64,000 nucleotides of DNA from Burkholderia cepacia GG4 (GTDB lineage Bacteria > Pseudomonadota > Gammaproteobacteria > Burkholderiales > Burkholderiaceae), in NCBI RefSeq assembly GCF_000292915.1, contig NC_018514.1, forward strand, positions 1,426,001-1,490,000, read 5' to 3'. Shown piece by piece: positions 18,126 to 27,000 of this stretch (the first letter of the stretch is position 1; every line of letters starts with the position of its first letter). The notes beneath the pieces are model-generated. The model was not told where the DNA came from, did no database searches, and saw only the letters and a program-made list of their open reading frames with translations. The position numbers and the translations under genes were made by a program.

Positions 18126-18154
18126 ATGAGCACGGATATAATAAGCGTGCTCAT
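18126..18154 (+). promoter_or_regulatory. Perfect MarR-type operator covering a consensus -10 box
   Basis: ATGAGCACG (18126-18134) and CGTGCTCAT (18146-18154) are exact inverted copies with an 11-bp spacer. The spacer contains a perfect TATAAT (18137-18142), with a plausible -35 TCGACG at 18115-18120 (16-bp spacing). Binding here would block the efflux promoter. The ATG at 18126 belongs to the operator, not to the coding region. Confidence 0.8.
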
Positions 18155-18209
18155 AATTCGACGCATACCGGATCGCCGCCCACGGCGACCGCCTCACGGA
18201 GACACCCGC

Positions 18210-19742
18210 TTGAATCCCGCCGCCGACGCCCCCGCCTCGCCGCCCGCCCTCAATCGGCCGATGCTGACCCTGTCGATCATGCTCGCGACGCTGATCCAGA
18301 CGCTCGACAGCACGATCGCGAACGTCGCGCTGCCGCACATGCAGGGCACGCTGTCCGCGTCGCAGGACGAGATCACCTGGGTGCTGACCTCCTACATCGT
18401 CGCCGCGGCGATCGCGACGCCGCTGACCGGCTGGCTGTCCGACCGCCTCAGCATGAAGCGGCTGCTGACGATCTCGATCGCGGGCTTCACGGTCGCGTCC
18501 GCGCTGTGCGGGCTGTCCGAGTCGCTCGTGCAGATCGTCGGCGCGCGGCTGCTGCAGGGCGTGTTCGGCGCCGCGCTGGTGCCGCTGTCGCAATCGATCC
18601 TGCTCGACATCAACCCGCGCGAGAAGCAGGGCCAGGCGATGGCGATCTGGGGGATGGGCGTGATGGTCGGCCCGATCCTCGGCCCGACGCTCGGCGGCTG
18701 GCTGACCGACAGCTACAACTGGCGCTGGGTGTTCTTCATCAACGTGCCGATCGGCGCGTTCGCGCTCGCCGGCGTGCTGACCTTCCTGCCCGCGCGCGCG
18801 CCGCGCCCGCACGTGAAATTCGACGCGTTCGGCTTCGCGACGCTGGCACTCGCGATCGGCGCATTCCAGGCGATGCTCGACCGCGGCGAACAGCTCGACT
18901 GGTTCGGCTCGTACGAGATCCGCATCGAAGCGCTCGTCGCGGCGCTCAGCTTCGCGTTCTTCCTCGTGCATACGGCGACCGTCGGCAAGGCGTCGTTCTT
19001 CAAGTCGGAGCTGCTGCGCGACCCGAACTTCGCGACCGGCACGCTGTTCATCTTCGTCGTCGGCGCGGTGCTGTATGCGACGCGCGCGCTGTTGCCGCCG
19101 ATGCTGCAGAACCTGATGGGCTATCCCGTCGCGACGACGGGCCTCGTCACCGCGCCGAGCGGCGCGGGCACGATGATCGCGATGCTGTTCGTAGGACGAT
19201 TGCTGAAATACGTGGATGCGCGGATGCTGTTGCTCGCGGGGCTGGCGATTTCCGCGCTCGCGCTATGGCAGATGATGCAGTACACGATCGTGCTGTCCGA
19301 GGCGGACATCGTGTGGCCGGGCGTGGTCCAGGGCTTCGGGCTGGGGCTCGTGTTCGTGCCGCTAAGCGCGCTGTCGTTCTCGACGCTGCAGCCCGAGCTG
19401 CGCGCGGACGGCACGGCCACCTACAGCCTGATGCGCAACATCGGCAGCAGCATCGGCATCTCGATCGTGCAGACGCTGATGACGCGCAACACGCAGGTCG
19501 CGCATGCCGACCTCGCGACCCACATCACGCCGTTCAACCCGGCCGTGCAGGCGATGGCCGGCAGCCATCTCGACATTGCGCTGCTCGACCGCACGATCAA
19601 CCAGCAGGCCACGATGATCGCTTACCTGAACGACTTCAAGCTGATGTTCGTCGCGACGCTGCTGATGATCCCGCTGTTGCTGCTGATCCGCCCGCCGCAG
19701 AAAACGGCGAGCGTCGACGTCGCGCACGCGGCGCTGGATTGA
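18210..19742 (+). CDS. DHA2 (EmrB/QacA) family multidrug efflux MFS transporter
   Basis: A 510-aa inner-membrane drug:H+ antiporter of the 14-helix DHA2 type. Signatures: motif D1-like LATLIQTLDSTIANVALPHM in helix 1, motif A GWLSDRLSMKRLL, motif C-like MGVMVGPILGPTLGGWL, and the following YNWRWVFFINVPIG. I chose a TTG start at 18210: GGAG lies about 9 bases upstream, and the in-frame ATG at 18126 falls within the operator, upstream of the predicted transcription start. No membrane-fusion or outer-membrane partner gene is adjacent, so it acts alone or with a partner encoded elsewhere. Probable repressor: the divergent MarR protein. Confidence 0.88.
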   Translation: MNPAADAPASPPALNRPMLTLSIMLATLIQTLDSTIANVALPHMQGTLSASQDEITWVLTSYIVAAAIATPLTGWLSDRLSMKRLLTISIAGFTVASALCGLSESLVQIVGARLLQGVFGAALVPLSQSILLDINPREKQGQAMAIWGMGVMVGPILGPTLGGWLTDSYNWRWVFFINVPIGAFALAGVLTFLPARAPRPHVKFDAFGFATLALAIGAFQAMLDRGEQLDWFGSYEIRIEALVAALSFAFFLVHTATVGKASFFKSELLRDPNFATGTLFIFVVGAVLYATRALLPPMLQNLMGYPVATTGLVTAPSGAGTMIAMLFVGRLLKYVDARMLLLAGLAISALALWQMMQYTIVLSEADIVWPGVVQGFGLGLVFVPLSALSFSTLQPELRADGTATYSLMRNIGSSIGISIVQTLMTRNTQVAHADLATHITPFNPAVQAMAGSHLDIALLDRTINQQATMIAYLNDFKLMFVATLLMIPLLLLIRPPQKTASVDVAHAALD

Positions 19743-19747
19743 CGACA

Positions 19748-19778
19748 CGACGGGCGCACGCGCGGCGCGCGCCCGTCG
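19748..19778. terminator. Hairpin between convergent genes
   Basis: A perfect 10-bp stem CGACGGGCGC (19748-19757) / GCGCCCGTCG (19769-19778) with an 11-base loop lies between the converging efflux and CoA-transferase genes. No T-run follows; it is a plausible bidirectional terminator. Confidence 0.5.
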
Positions 19779-19790
19779 CAGGCCGACTCG

Positions 19791-21305
19791 TCAGGCCTTC
19801 ATCGTCCCGGTGCGCACGTAGCGTTCGTGCCACGACAGCGCTTCGGCGAGCAGGTGCGGCGTGTGCTTGCCGAAGCTCTCGCGCGACGCGCGCTCGAAGT
19901 AATCCTCGAGCATCGGCCGGTAATCGGGGTGCGCGCAGGTCGCGATGACCTTGCGCGCGCGCTGCTTCGGCGACAGGCCGCGCAGGTCGGCGAGACCCTG
20001 CTCGGTGACGACCACCGCGACGTCGTGCTCGGTATGGTCGACGTGGCTCGCCATCGGCACGATCCGCGAAATCGCCCCGCCCTTCGCGGTGCTGGCCGAC
20101 ATGAAGCACGACAGGTAGCCGTTGCGCGCGAAGTCGCCCGAGCCGCCGATGCCGTTCTGGATCTTCGTGCCCATCACGTGCGTGGAGTTCACGTTGCCGT
20201 AGATGTCGGCCTCGATCATCCCGTTCATCGCGATGCAGCCGAGGCGGCGCACGAGTTCCGGATGGTTGCTGATCTCCTGCGGACGCAGCAGGATCTTCTC
20301 GCGGAACGTCGCAATCTCGTCGGCGAAACGCTGCACGGCGGCCGGGCTCAGCGACAGCGCCGTGGCCGACGCGAAGCTCAGCGTGCCGTCGTCGAGCAGG
20401 TCGAGCATGCCGTCCTGGATCACTTCGGTGTACGCGGTCAGGTTCGAGAAGCCGGCCGAGCTCAGTTCCGCGAGCACCGCGTTCGTGATGTTGCCAACGC
20501 CCGACTGCAGCGGCAGCAGGTTTTCCGGCAGGCGGCCGCGCTTGACTTCGTGGCGCAGGAAGTCGATCAGTTGCAGCGCGATCTGCTTCGACGTGGCGTC
20601 CGGCGCGGAGAACGCGTTGCTGCGATCCGGCGCGTCGGTCTCGACGATCGCGACGATCTTGTCGGCCGGGCAGCGCAGGTACGGCTCGCCGATCCGGTCG
20701 TCGCTTTTCGTCAGCGGAATCGGCTTGCGGTGCGGCGGCAGCGCGGTGCCGTAATAAACGTCGTGCATCCCGTCGAGGCCGAGCGGCTGGCGCGAGTTGA
20801 CCTCGAGGATCACGTGCTTCGCCTGCTCGAGCCACGTCTTGTTGTTGCCGATCGACGCGGACGGAATCAGCAGCCCGTCCTCGCGGATGCCCGCGACTTC
20901 GACGATCGCGACGTCGAGCTCGCCGTACAGGCCGAACCATGCGTATTGCGCGACGTGACTCAGGTGGACGTCCTGGTAGTCGACTTCGCCGGCGTTGATC
21001 TTGTCGCGCAGCGTCGGGTCGGACTGGTACGGCAGGCGCATCGAGATGCCGTTGGTGCGCGCGAGCGCGCCGTCGAGTTCCGGCGCGGTCGACGCACCGG
21101 TCAGCACGTTGATCCGGAAGTCTTCGCCGCGCGCGTGGGCCGCGTCGATGTGGGCGGCGAGCGCGGACGGCACGGCCTTCGGGTAGCCCGAGCCGGTGAA
21201 GCCGCTCATGGCGACGGTCATGCCGGGACGGATCAGCGCGGCGGCTTCGTCGGCGGTGCGGACGAGCGAACGCAGGGCGGGAGCAAGGATGCGTGAAGAA
21301 GACAT
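19791..21305 (-). CDS. Succinyl-CoA:acetate CoA-transferase / acetyl-CoA hydrolase family
   Basis: A 504-aa class I CoA-transferase of the Cat1/AarC type. The predicted catalytic glutamate is E294 in AYTEVIQDGM, the same number as in Acetobacter AarC. The CoA-binding oxyanion loop GIGGSGDFARNGYLSCFM is intact, as is GFTGSGYPKAVP near the N-terminus. It likely moves CoA between succinyl-CoA and acetate, giving a by-pass in the citric acid cycle and acetate handling in the cytosol. Older annotations call this acetyl-CoA hydrolase. The ATG chosen precedes the first family residues (MSSSRILAPALRSLV). A long leader with a possible FNR/Anr-type promoter lies upstream. Confidence 0.88.
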   Translation of the reverse strand: MSSSRILAPALRSLVRTADEAAALIRPGMTVAMSGFTGSGYPKAVPSALAAHIDAAHARGEDFRINVLTGASTAPELDGALARTNGISMRLPYQSDPTLRDKINAGEVDYQDVHLSHVAQYAWFGLYGELDVAIVEVAGIREDGLLIPSASIGNNKTWLEQAKHVILEVNSRQPLGLDGMHDVYYGTALPPHRKPIPLTKSDDRIGEPYLRCPADKIVAIVETDAPDRSNAFSAPDATSKQIALQLIDFLRHEVKRGRLPENLLPLQSGVGNITNAVLAELSSAGFSNLTAYTEVIQDGMLDLLDDGTLSFASATALSLSPAAVQRFADEIATFREKILLRPQEISNHPELVRRLGCIAMNGMIEADIYGNVNSTHVMGTKIQNGIGGSGDFARNGYLSCFMSASTAKGGAISRIVPMASHVDHTEHDVAVVVTEQGLADLRGLSPKQRARKVIATCAHPDYRPMLEDYFERASRESFGKHTPHLLAEALSWHERYVRTGTMKA

Positions 21306-21740
21306 GGCTGTATATCTGACGCTTTGATCTGTCGTTGACGTCGCGGGGGGTGTCTCCTGAGCGACGAGAAGCCCTTGGGGCCGCGAGGAGCGGCCGGCAC
21401 CACAGGCACGATCGGAGTATCGCAGAGGCCACCACCGCGAAATGTCCGCTGAATGCAAAAGATACTTGCTGAATGCACGCGTATCGAACGACCGTTCTGT
21501 GACAGGCAATGCGTGGTGCCGAGCCGCGCGTGCATCGATCGACGCATCGGTTTTGGCCCCGTTGCGCGAGTCGCAATGTGAACGAACCGAATGCACCCGA
21601 AAGGCACGCGAAAGAAAACGGCCGATTTTGCGACCATTAATTACAACCGACTGACAATCAATCGACCGATAGCTTTCCGGATTGAACGCCTGACGACGTG
21701 CAATCGAGCGGCGATGGCCGTCGCGTAATCGCCGCGGCCA

Positions 21741-21782
21741 ATTGTCGCCCGACGCCGCTTTTTCAGGCCTGATGCATATCAA
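21741..21782 (-). promoter_or_regulatory. FNR/Anr-like box with leftward class II promoter spacing
   Basis: CTGATGCATATCAA (21769-21782) matches FNR/Anr at 9 of 10 fixed positions. On the minus strand GACAAT (21746-21741) sits exactly where a -10 box should be if transcription starts 41.5 bp from the box centre. This would drive the CoA-transferase gene with a leader of about 430 nt. Confidence 0.45.
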
Positions 21783-21984
21783 GCCGCGCACGTTCGCCGC
21801 CGCCGCCCATGCAAGTGCGAATCGCCGCCGAGCGCGCGTCACAGGCCCATCCGTCCTTGACAGTCGCGCCACGCGAACCACACTGGATCAGGTATGGCCC
21901 GCATGCGCGCGCGCCGTTTCGCGCATCCGGTTCGCAACCGGCCGATGTCAGGATTACGCGGTAACACTCTCGTATGTCAGGACA

Positions 21985-22014
21985 TTGATCGAATAAAAAG
22001 CAACAAATTACAAT
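21985..22014 (+). promoter_or_regulatory. Candidate sigma-70 promoter for the phosphonate operon
   Basis: TTGATC (21985-21990) and TACAAT (22009-22014) with an 18-bp spacer. Transcription would start near 22021, only about 12 bases before the first ATG, which lacks a clear Shine-Dalgarno, so initiation may be near-leaderless. Confidence 0.4.
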
Positions 22015-22032
22015 TCCGTATATATTTCGCCG

Positions 22033-22713
22033 ATGGACCAAAGAAAAACTGCCACACGTTCGGAGCCACCCCTGCCACGCACCTGGGATGCACGGCTGGC
22101 GCGTTCGCTCGTCCGACCGCTCGTCGACACGCCGGTCACCCCGAATCACCTCACTACCGTTCGTCTGCTGATTGGCCTCGCCGGTGCCTGGTGCCTCGCG
22201 CAAGGCGGCTTCGGCTGGAGCAATGCAGGCGCATTCCTGATCGTGCTGTCGAACTTCGTCGACCACACCGACGGCGAGCTCGCGCGCATCAGCGGCAAGT
22301 CCAGCAAGATCGGCCACTTTTACGACCTCGCGGCCGACGCGCTCGTCACGATCGCGCTGTTCGTCAGCATGGGGCTCGGCATCGTCGCCCAGGGCGGCCA
22401 GATGGCCGCGTCGCCGGTGCTGCTCGGTGCGGTGGCCGGCGCGGCCGTCGCGCTGATCTTCTTCCTGCGCATGCGGATCGAATCGTTCGCCGGCAAGGCC
22501 GGCACCAAGCAGGCATTCGCCGGCGGCTTTGAAACGGAAGACGTGCTGTACCTGCTGCCGATCGTGACGCTCGTCGACGGCGTCCAGCCGTTCCTGCTCG
22601 CGGCATCGATCGGCGCCCCGCTGTTCGCCGCATGGGTCGTGATCGACTGGTGGCGCATCGTGCGCCGCGGCAACCTTCCGCAGAATTCAACCGAAATCCA
22701 GGCTTCCAAATGA
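22033..22713 (+). CDS. CDP-alcohol phosphatidyltransferase family protein in phosphonate operon
   Basis: A 226-aa integral membrane enzyme. The family motif D-x2-DG-x2-AR-x8-G-x3-D-x3-D is complete: D77, D80, G81, A84, R85, G94, D98, D102 (DHTDGELARISGK, then SSKIGHFYDLAAD). These enzymes exchange a CMP-linked head group against an alcohol on a lipid. In this operon the CMP-linked donor is plausibly CMP-2-aminoethylphosphonate and the product a phosphonolipid, analogous to ethanolamine phosphotransferase (inference). The stop overlaps the next gene by 4 bp. No strong ribosome site is visible. Confidence 0.85.
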   Translation: MDQRKTATRSEPPLPRTWDARLARSLVRPLVDTPVTPNHLTTVRLLIGLAGAWCLAQGGFGWSNAGAFLIVLSNFVDHTDGELARISGKSSKIGHFYDLAADALVTIALFVSMGLGIVAQGGQMAASPVLLGAVAGAAVALIFFLRMRIESFAGKAGTKQAFAGGFETEDVLYLLPIVTLVDGVQPFLLAASIGAPLFAAWVVIDWWRIVRRGNLPQNSTEIQASK

Positions 22714-23516
22714 CTTCTAGCACGCGCGACGACTCCGTGCTGAGCCCGGCACGCCCCGCGCCTGCACGCGCAGCGGCCGATCCCGATCGCACCGTGGCCG
22801 ACTGTGTCGGCCGTCTCGACCTCGACCACCTGCGCGGCGACTACACGCGCCAGGGTTCGTTCCTGTATCTGGACACGTTCCTGCCGTCCGACGCACACGC
22901 GAAACTCGCAGCTGCCGCGCGCGCGATGCAGCCCGGCCTGAACCGCAATTACCTGCCCGGCCACAAGCAGGGCGGCAGCGTGAGCCGGCACACGATCGAC
23001 GAGCAGGCGCCGTACATCGCGGAACTGTACCGCTCGAAGGCGCTGCTCAGCTTCCTCGAGAAGGTCACGGGCGACAAGCTGATGCTGTCGCCGGACGACG
23101 ATCCGCACGCGTACGCGCTGTACTACTACACCAAGCCGGGCGACCACATCGGCTGGCACTACGACACGTCGTACTACGACGGCCGCCGCTACACGCTGCT
23201 GATCGGCGTGATCGACGAATCGTCGTGCCGGCTCGACTACGAGCTGCATACGCGCAACCCGGACGTGCCCGACGAACCGGGCTCCGTGCAGATCGCCGAC
23301 GGCGGCATCGTGCTGTTCGACGGCGACAAGCTGCGCCATCGCATCACGCCGCTCCGCCAGAACGAGACGCGCGTGTCGCTCACGTTCGAATACGTGACCA
23401 ACCCCGGCATGCGACCGTGGAAGCGCTTCATCTCGAACATGAAGGACGCGATCGCCTATTTCGGTTTCCGCCAGGTGTTCAAGCAGCTGGCCACGCGGCG
23501 GTCGACCGGGTCATGA
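22710..23516 (+). CDS. 2-oxoglutarate/Fe(II)-dependent oxygenase (BesD/HalD-like fold, hydroxylase-type ligands)
   Basis: A 268-aa non-haem iron oxygenase. The iron ligands H150-x-D152 (DHIGWHYDTSYYDG) and H210 (DGDKLRHRITPL) and the 2-oxoglutarate arginine near R221 (NETRVSLTFEY) are all present. The segment NRNYLPGHKQGGSVS and the spacing recall the BesD/HalD amino-acid halogenase superfamily. Halogenases replace the aspartate by glycine, and here Asp152 is kept, so hydroxylation is expected. A likely substrate is the aminoethylphosphonate head group, free, CMP-linked or lipid-linked (inference). It starts at an ATG overlapping the previous stop. Confidence 0.78.
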   Translation: MTSSTRDDSVLSPARPAPARAAADPDRTVADCVGRLDLDHLRGDYTRQGSFLYLDTFLPSDAHAKLAAAARAMQPGLNRNYLPGHKQGGSVSRHTIDEQAPYIAELYRSKALLSFLEKVTGDKLMLSPDDDPHAYALYYYTKPGDHIGWHYDTSYYDGRRYTLLIGVIDESSCRLDYELHTRNPDVPDEPGSVQIADGGIVLFDGDKLRHRITPLRQNETRVSLTFEYVTNPGMRPWKRFISNMKDAIAYFGFRQVFKQLATRRSTGS

Positions 23517-24514
23517 CACGCGCCGGCCTGATCCTGCTGTCACTCGGAACGGCACTCTTCGTCGCCCTGCTCGCTTGGCAGGGCGTTGGCGCGGTCGCGT
23601 CGACGTTCCTCGCGGCCGGCTGGGGCCTCGCGCTCGTCGCGGCATTCCACGTCGTGCCGCTCGTGATCGACGCGCTGGCGATCTCCGTGATGTTCCGCCG
23701 CGGCCAGCCGGGCGCCGAGTTCGGCAACGCGCTGCGCGCGCGCTGGGTCGGCGAATCGGTGAACAGCCTGCTGCCCGCCGGGCAGATCGGCGGCCCCGTG
23801 CTGATGGTGCGCCACCTCGCGCAGCGCGGCACGCGGATGGCCGATGCGGCCGCCGCGGTCACCGTCAGCACGACGATGCAGGCGCTCGCGCAGATGGCGT
23901 TCGCGCTGATCGGCATCGCCACGTTCAGTCTCTATGCGACGCACGAGTCGGTCGCTCACCTGCGCACGCCGGCGCTGATCGCCACCGGCGTGCTCGGCGC
24001 CCTCGCCGTGGCGTTCTACGCGGCGCAGCGGCGCGGGCTGTTCGGCCGCGGGATGCGTCTCGCGTCGAAGCTGCTCGGCCCGCGCGACTGGTCGTCGCTG
24101 GCGACCCGCGCGGACGCGATCGACGACGCGGTCGGCGCGCTGTACCGCGATCGCGCGAAGGTCGCGAAGACCTTCGCATTGAGCCTTATCGGCTGGATCG
24201 TCGGCACCGCCGAAGTGTGGCTCGCGCTGCACTTCCTCGGGCACCCGGTCAGCTGGCTCGACGCGCTGCTGCTCGAGAGCGTCGGCCAGGCGATCCGCGG
24301 TGCGGCGTTCGCGATCCCGGGCTCGCTCGGTGCACAGGAAGGCGGTTACCTGCTGCTCGCGCCGCTGGTCGGCCTGCCGCCCGACGCGGCGCTCGCGCTG
24401 TCGCTCGCGAAGCGCGCGCGCGAACTCGCGCTCGGCCTGCCCGGCCTGCTCTATCTGCATTTCAGTGAAAGAAACTGGCAGCGGCGCCGTGCGCCGCAGC
24501 CGCTCGCCGACTGA
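23513..24514 (+). CDS. Lysylphosphatidylglycerol synthase-type transmembrane (flippase-like, UPF0104) protein
   Basis: A 333-aa polytopic inner-membrane protein with about 7-8 hydrophobic helices, starting [20 protein letters not shown]. The block [20 protein letters not shown] and the [20 protein letters not shown] loop match the LPG_synthase_TM / UPF0104 group (MprF flippase domain, HpnL). Such proteins are thought to move lipids or lipid-linked precursors across the membrane. In this operon the probable cargo is the phosphonolipid (inference). Start ATG overlaps the oxygenase stop (ATGA). Confidence 0.75.
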   Translation: MTRAGLILLSLGTALFVALLAWQGVGAVASTFLAAGWGLALVAAFHVVPLVIDALAISVMFRRGQPGAEFGNALRARWVGESVNSLLPAGQIGGPVLMVRHLAQRGTRMADAAAAVTVSTTMQALAQMAFALIGIATFSLYATHESVAHLRTPALIATGVLGALAVAFYAAQRRGLFGRGMRLASKLLGPRDWSSLATRADAIDDAVGALYRDRAKVAKTFALSLIGWIVGTAEVWLALHFLGHPVSWLDALLLESVGQAIRGAAFAIPGSLGAQEGGYLLLAPLVGLPPDAALALSLAKRARELALGLPGLLYLHFSERNWQRRRAPQPLAD

Positions 24515-24550
24515 TCGTTCAGATCCGCCGGCTTTTTGGTTGGAGAACCC

Positions 24551-25318
24551 ATGCGAGCCATCATTCTTGCGGCAGGCCTCGGCTTGCGCCTGCAACAACC
24601 GCCCGAGGCGCAATTCCCGAAGTGCCTGCTGCGCTTCGACGACGTGTCGCTGCTCGAGCGCCATCTGCGCGTGCTCGATGCCGCGGGCGTCGACGAAATC
24701 GTGCTCGGGCTCGGCTTCCAGCACGAGAAGGTCGAGCAGGAACTGAAGCGCCTCGGCCGCCAGGCCGAGATCGTGATCAACGACCGCTACGACCTCGGCA
24801 GCGTGCTGACCGTGCACACCGTCGCCGAGGCGATGACGCGCGGCGGCGACGTGCTGCTGATGGACGCCGACGTGCTGTACGACGAGAACATCCTGCACGC
24901 GCTGGTGGCCGATGCCGATCGCGCGGTCGACCGCCTGCTGATCGATCGCGACTTCGAAGCCGGCGACGAGCCTGTCAAGCTGTGCCTGAAGAACGGCGTG
25001 CCGGTCGAGCTGCGCAAGCAGCTCGCGGTCGACCTCGACTACGACACGATCGGCGAATCGGTCGGCTTCTTCCGCTTCACCGAAGGCACCGCGCGCCGCC
25101 TCGCGACGATCGTCGCGGGCTACGTCGACAGCGGCCGCGCGAACATGCCGCACGAGGAAGCCGTGCGCGACCTGCTGCTCGAAGGCGGCCATTCGTTCGA
25201 CGTCGCCGATGTCACGGGTTCGCCGTGGATCGAGATCGACTTCCCGAACGACGTGGCACGCGCCACGCAAGAGATTCTTCCCCTGATTCAACGTATGACC
25301 GCAGGAGCCGCACGATGA
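24551..25318 (+). CDS. Stand-alone nucleotidyltransferase of the phosphonate operon (CTP-dependent, PntC/LicC-like)
   Basis: A 255-aa NTP-transferase. The canonical N-terminus [12 protein letters not shown] with [10 protein letters not shown] gives the nucleotide-binding G-x-G-x-R and the PK motif. [10 protein letters not shown] supplies the metal-binding aspartates, and [13 protein letters not shown] is the C-terminal acidic motif of LicC/PntC-like cytidylyltransferases. It most likely activates a phosphonate with CTP to a CMP-phosphonate. A second such domain is fused to PEP mutase in the next gene, so one of the two may act on a different intermediate. GGAG precedes the ATG by 6 bases. Confidence 0.8.
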   Translation: MRAIILAAGLGLRLQQPPEAQFPKCLLRFDDVSLLERHLRVLDAAGVDEIVLGLGFQHEKVEQELKRLGRQAEIVINDRYDLGSVLTVHTVAEAMTRGGDVLLMDADVLYDENILHALVADADRAVDRLLIDRDFEAGDEPVKLCLKNGVPVELRKQLAVDLDYDTIGESVGFFRFTEGTARRLATIVAGYVDSGRANMPHEEAVRDLLLEGGHSFDVADVTGSPWIEIDFPNDVARATQEILPLIQRMTAGAAR

Positions 25319-27000
25319 ACGCACGCGAACCCAACTTCACCGAATCGCGCAGCGCACGCCTGCGCCGCATGCTCGTCAGCAGCGACCTCGAATTCCTGAT
25401 GGAAGCGCACAACGGCCTGTCCGCGCGGATCGTCCGCGAAGCCGGCTTCAAGGGGATCTGGGCCTCGGGCCTCGCGATCTCCGCGCAGTTCGGCGTACGC
25501 GACAACAACGAAGCGAGCTGGACCCAGGTCGTCGACGTGCTCGAGTTCATGGCCGACGCAAGCGACCTGCCCATCCTGCTCGACGGCGACACCGGCTACG
25601 GCAACTTCAACAACGTGCGCCGCCTCGTGAAGAAGCTCGAACAGCGCGGCATCGCCGGCGTCTGTATCGAGGACAAGCAGTTCCCGAAGACCAACAGCTT
25701 CATCGGCGGCGAGCGCCAGCCGCTCGCGGAAATCGACGAGTTCTGCGGCAAGATCAAGGCCGGCAAGGATTCGCAGACCGATCCCGACTTCTCGATCGTC
25801 GCGCGTGTCGAAGCGCTGATCGCGGGCTGGGGGATGGACGAGGCGCTGCGCCGCGCGAACGCGTACGCGGAAGCCGGCGCCGACGCGATCCTGATCCACA
25901 GCAAGCTGTCGCGCCCGGACGAGATCCTGCAGTTCGCGCGCGAATGGAGCGGCAAGGCGCCGCTCGTAATCGTGCCGACCAAGTACTACAGCACGCCGAC
26001 CGACGTGTTCCGCCAGGCCGGCATCAGCACCGTGATCTGGGCGAACCACCTGATCCGCGCATCGGCATCCGCGATGCAGGCGACCGCGCGCGAGATCCAC
26101 GAGAGCGAAACGCTGATCAACGTCGAGGACCGCGTTGCATCGGTCAACGAGATCTTCCGCCTGCAGGACGCCGACGAGTACTCGGCCGCCGAGCGTATCT
26201 ACCTGTCGTCGTCGTCGCGCGCGTCGAACGCCGCGATCGTGCTCGCCGCGAGCCGCGGCAAGGGCCTCGAAGCCGTGACCGAAGACAAGCCGAAGGTCAT
26301 GCTGCCGGTCGCCGGCAAGCCGCTGCTGCGCTGGCTCGTCGACGGCTTCAAGACGCACGGCGTGAACGACATCACCGTGGTTGGCGGCTATCGCGCCGAC
26401 GCGATCGACACGTCGGGCATCAAGCTCGTGGTCAACGAACGTCATGCGCAGACGGGCGAACTCGCGTCGCTCGCATGCGCGGCCGAACGCCTGACCGGCG
26501 ACACCGTGATCTCGTACGGCGACCTGCTGTTCCGCAGCTACATCGTGCGCGACCTCGCGGAGAGCGAGGCCGAGTTCAGCGTGGTGGTCGATTCGTCGCT
26601 GACGGAAACCAACCAGAGCGTACGCGATTTCGCGCTGTGCTCGGCGGCGGACGATCGCGGCCTGTTCGGCCAGAAAACCTACCTGCAACGCGTGTCGAGC
26701 GACGTCGCCGCGGGCACGCCGCACGGCCGCTGGATCGGCCTGCTGAACGTGCGCGGTGCAGGCGTCGACCGCCTGAAGGCCATGCTTGCGACGCTGCAGG
26801 CGCGCCCCGATTTCGACACGCTCGACATCCCGTCGCTGCTCAACGAACTGATCGCCGCCGGCGAGAAGATCGAGGTGCAGTACGTGCACGGCCACTGGCG
26901 CGGCGTCAACGACCTGGAAGACTTCCGCCGCGCAGGCGACTTCGCGCACGGCCAGACGCCGCTGTCCGAGCCGGGCGCCGGCAACGGGAGCGCACGATGA
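25315..27000 (+). CDS. Phosphoenolpyruvate mutase fused to a nucleotidyltransferase domain
   Basis: A 561-aa two-domain enzyme. Residues about 15-295 are PEP mutase, the C-P bond-forming step giving phosphonopyruvate. The signature [11 protein letters not shown] (119-129) has the lysine and asparagine that separate mutase from isocitrate lyase-type relatives, and DGDTGYGN (90-97) supplies Mg2+ ligands. Residues about 305-555 form an NTP-transferase domain. Its opening loop [20 protein letters not shown] keeps the lysine before [11 protein letters not shown] but lacks the arginine of the usual G-x-G-x-R. The fusion resembles cytidylyltransferase-PepM fusions in other phosphonate clusters. The start overlaps the upstream stop by 4 bp. 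Confidence 0.92.
   Translation: MNAREPNFTESRSARLRRMLVSSDLEFLMEAHNGLSARIVREAGFKGIWASGLAISAQFGVRDNNEASWTQVVDVLEFMADASDLPILLDGDTGYGNFNNVRRLVKKLEQRGIAGVCIEDKQFPKTNSFIGGERQPLAEIDEFCGKIKAGKDSQTDPDFSIVARVEALIAGWGMDEALRRANAYAEAGADAILIHSKLSRPDEILQFAREWSGKAPLVIVPTKYYSTPTDVFRQAGISTVIWANHLIRASASAMQATAREIHESETLINVEDRVASVNEIFRLQDADEYSAAERIYLSSSSRASNAAIVLAASRGKGLEAVTEDKPKVMLPVAGKPLLRWLVDGFKTHGVNDITVVGGYRADAIDTSGIKLVVNERHAQTGELASLACAAERLTGDTVISYGDLLFRSYIVRDLAESEAEFSVVVDSSLTETNQSVRDFALCSAADDRGLFGQKTYLQRVSSDVAAGTPHGRWIGLLNVRGAGVDRLKAMLATLQARPDFDTLDIPSLLNELIAAGEKIEVQYVHGHWRGVNDLEDFRRAGDFAHGQTPLSEPGAGNGSAR

Larger units (their letters stand above)
21306..22032. other. Intergenic region between CoA-transferase gene and phosphonate operon
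   Basis: About 730 bp, visibly richer in A+T than its surroundings (notably 21590-21680 and 21980-22030). It separates divergent transcription units. The small open frames on both strands show no family resemblance and I do not call them genes. It holds an FNR/Anr-like site and a likely sigma-70 promoter, both listed separately. Confidence 0.6.

Noticed and set aside
18126..18209. ATG at 18126 as start of the efflux transporter
   Set aside because: It is the left arm of a perfect operator and lies upstream of the predicted transcript start; the added residues (SVLIIRRIPDRRPRRPPHGD) are not transporter-like.
21763..22317. A 184-codon minus-strand frame across the start of the phosphonate operon
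   Set aside because: It overlaps the well-supported CDP-alcohol transferase gene in antisense and shows no family resemblance.
22710..23516. Halogenase reading of the phosphonate-operon oxygenase
   Set aside because: The iron-binding aspartate is present (HYD), whereas this halogenase family needs glycine at that place.
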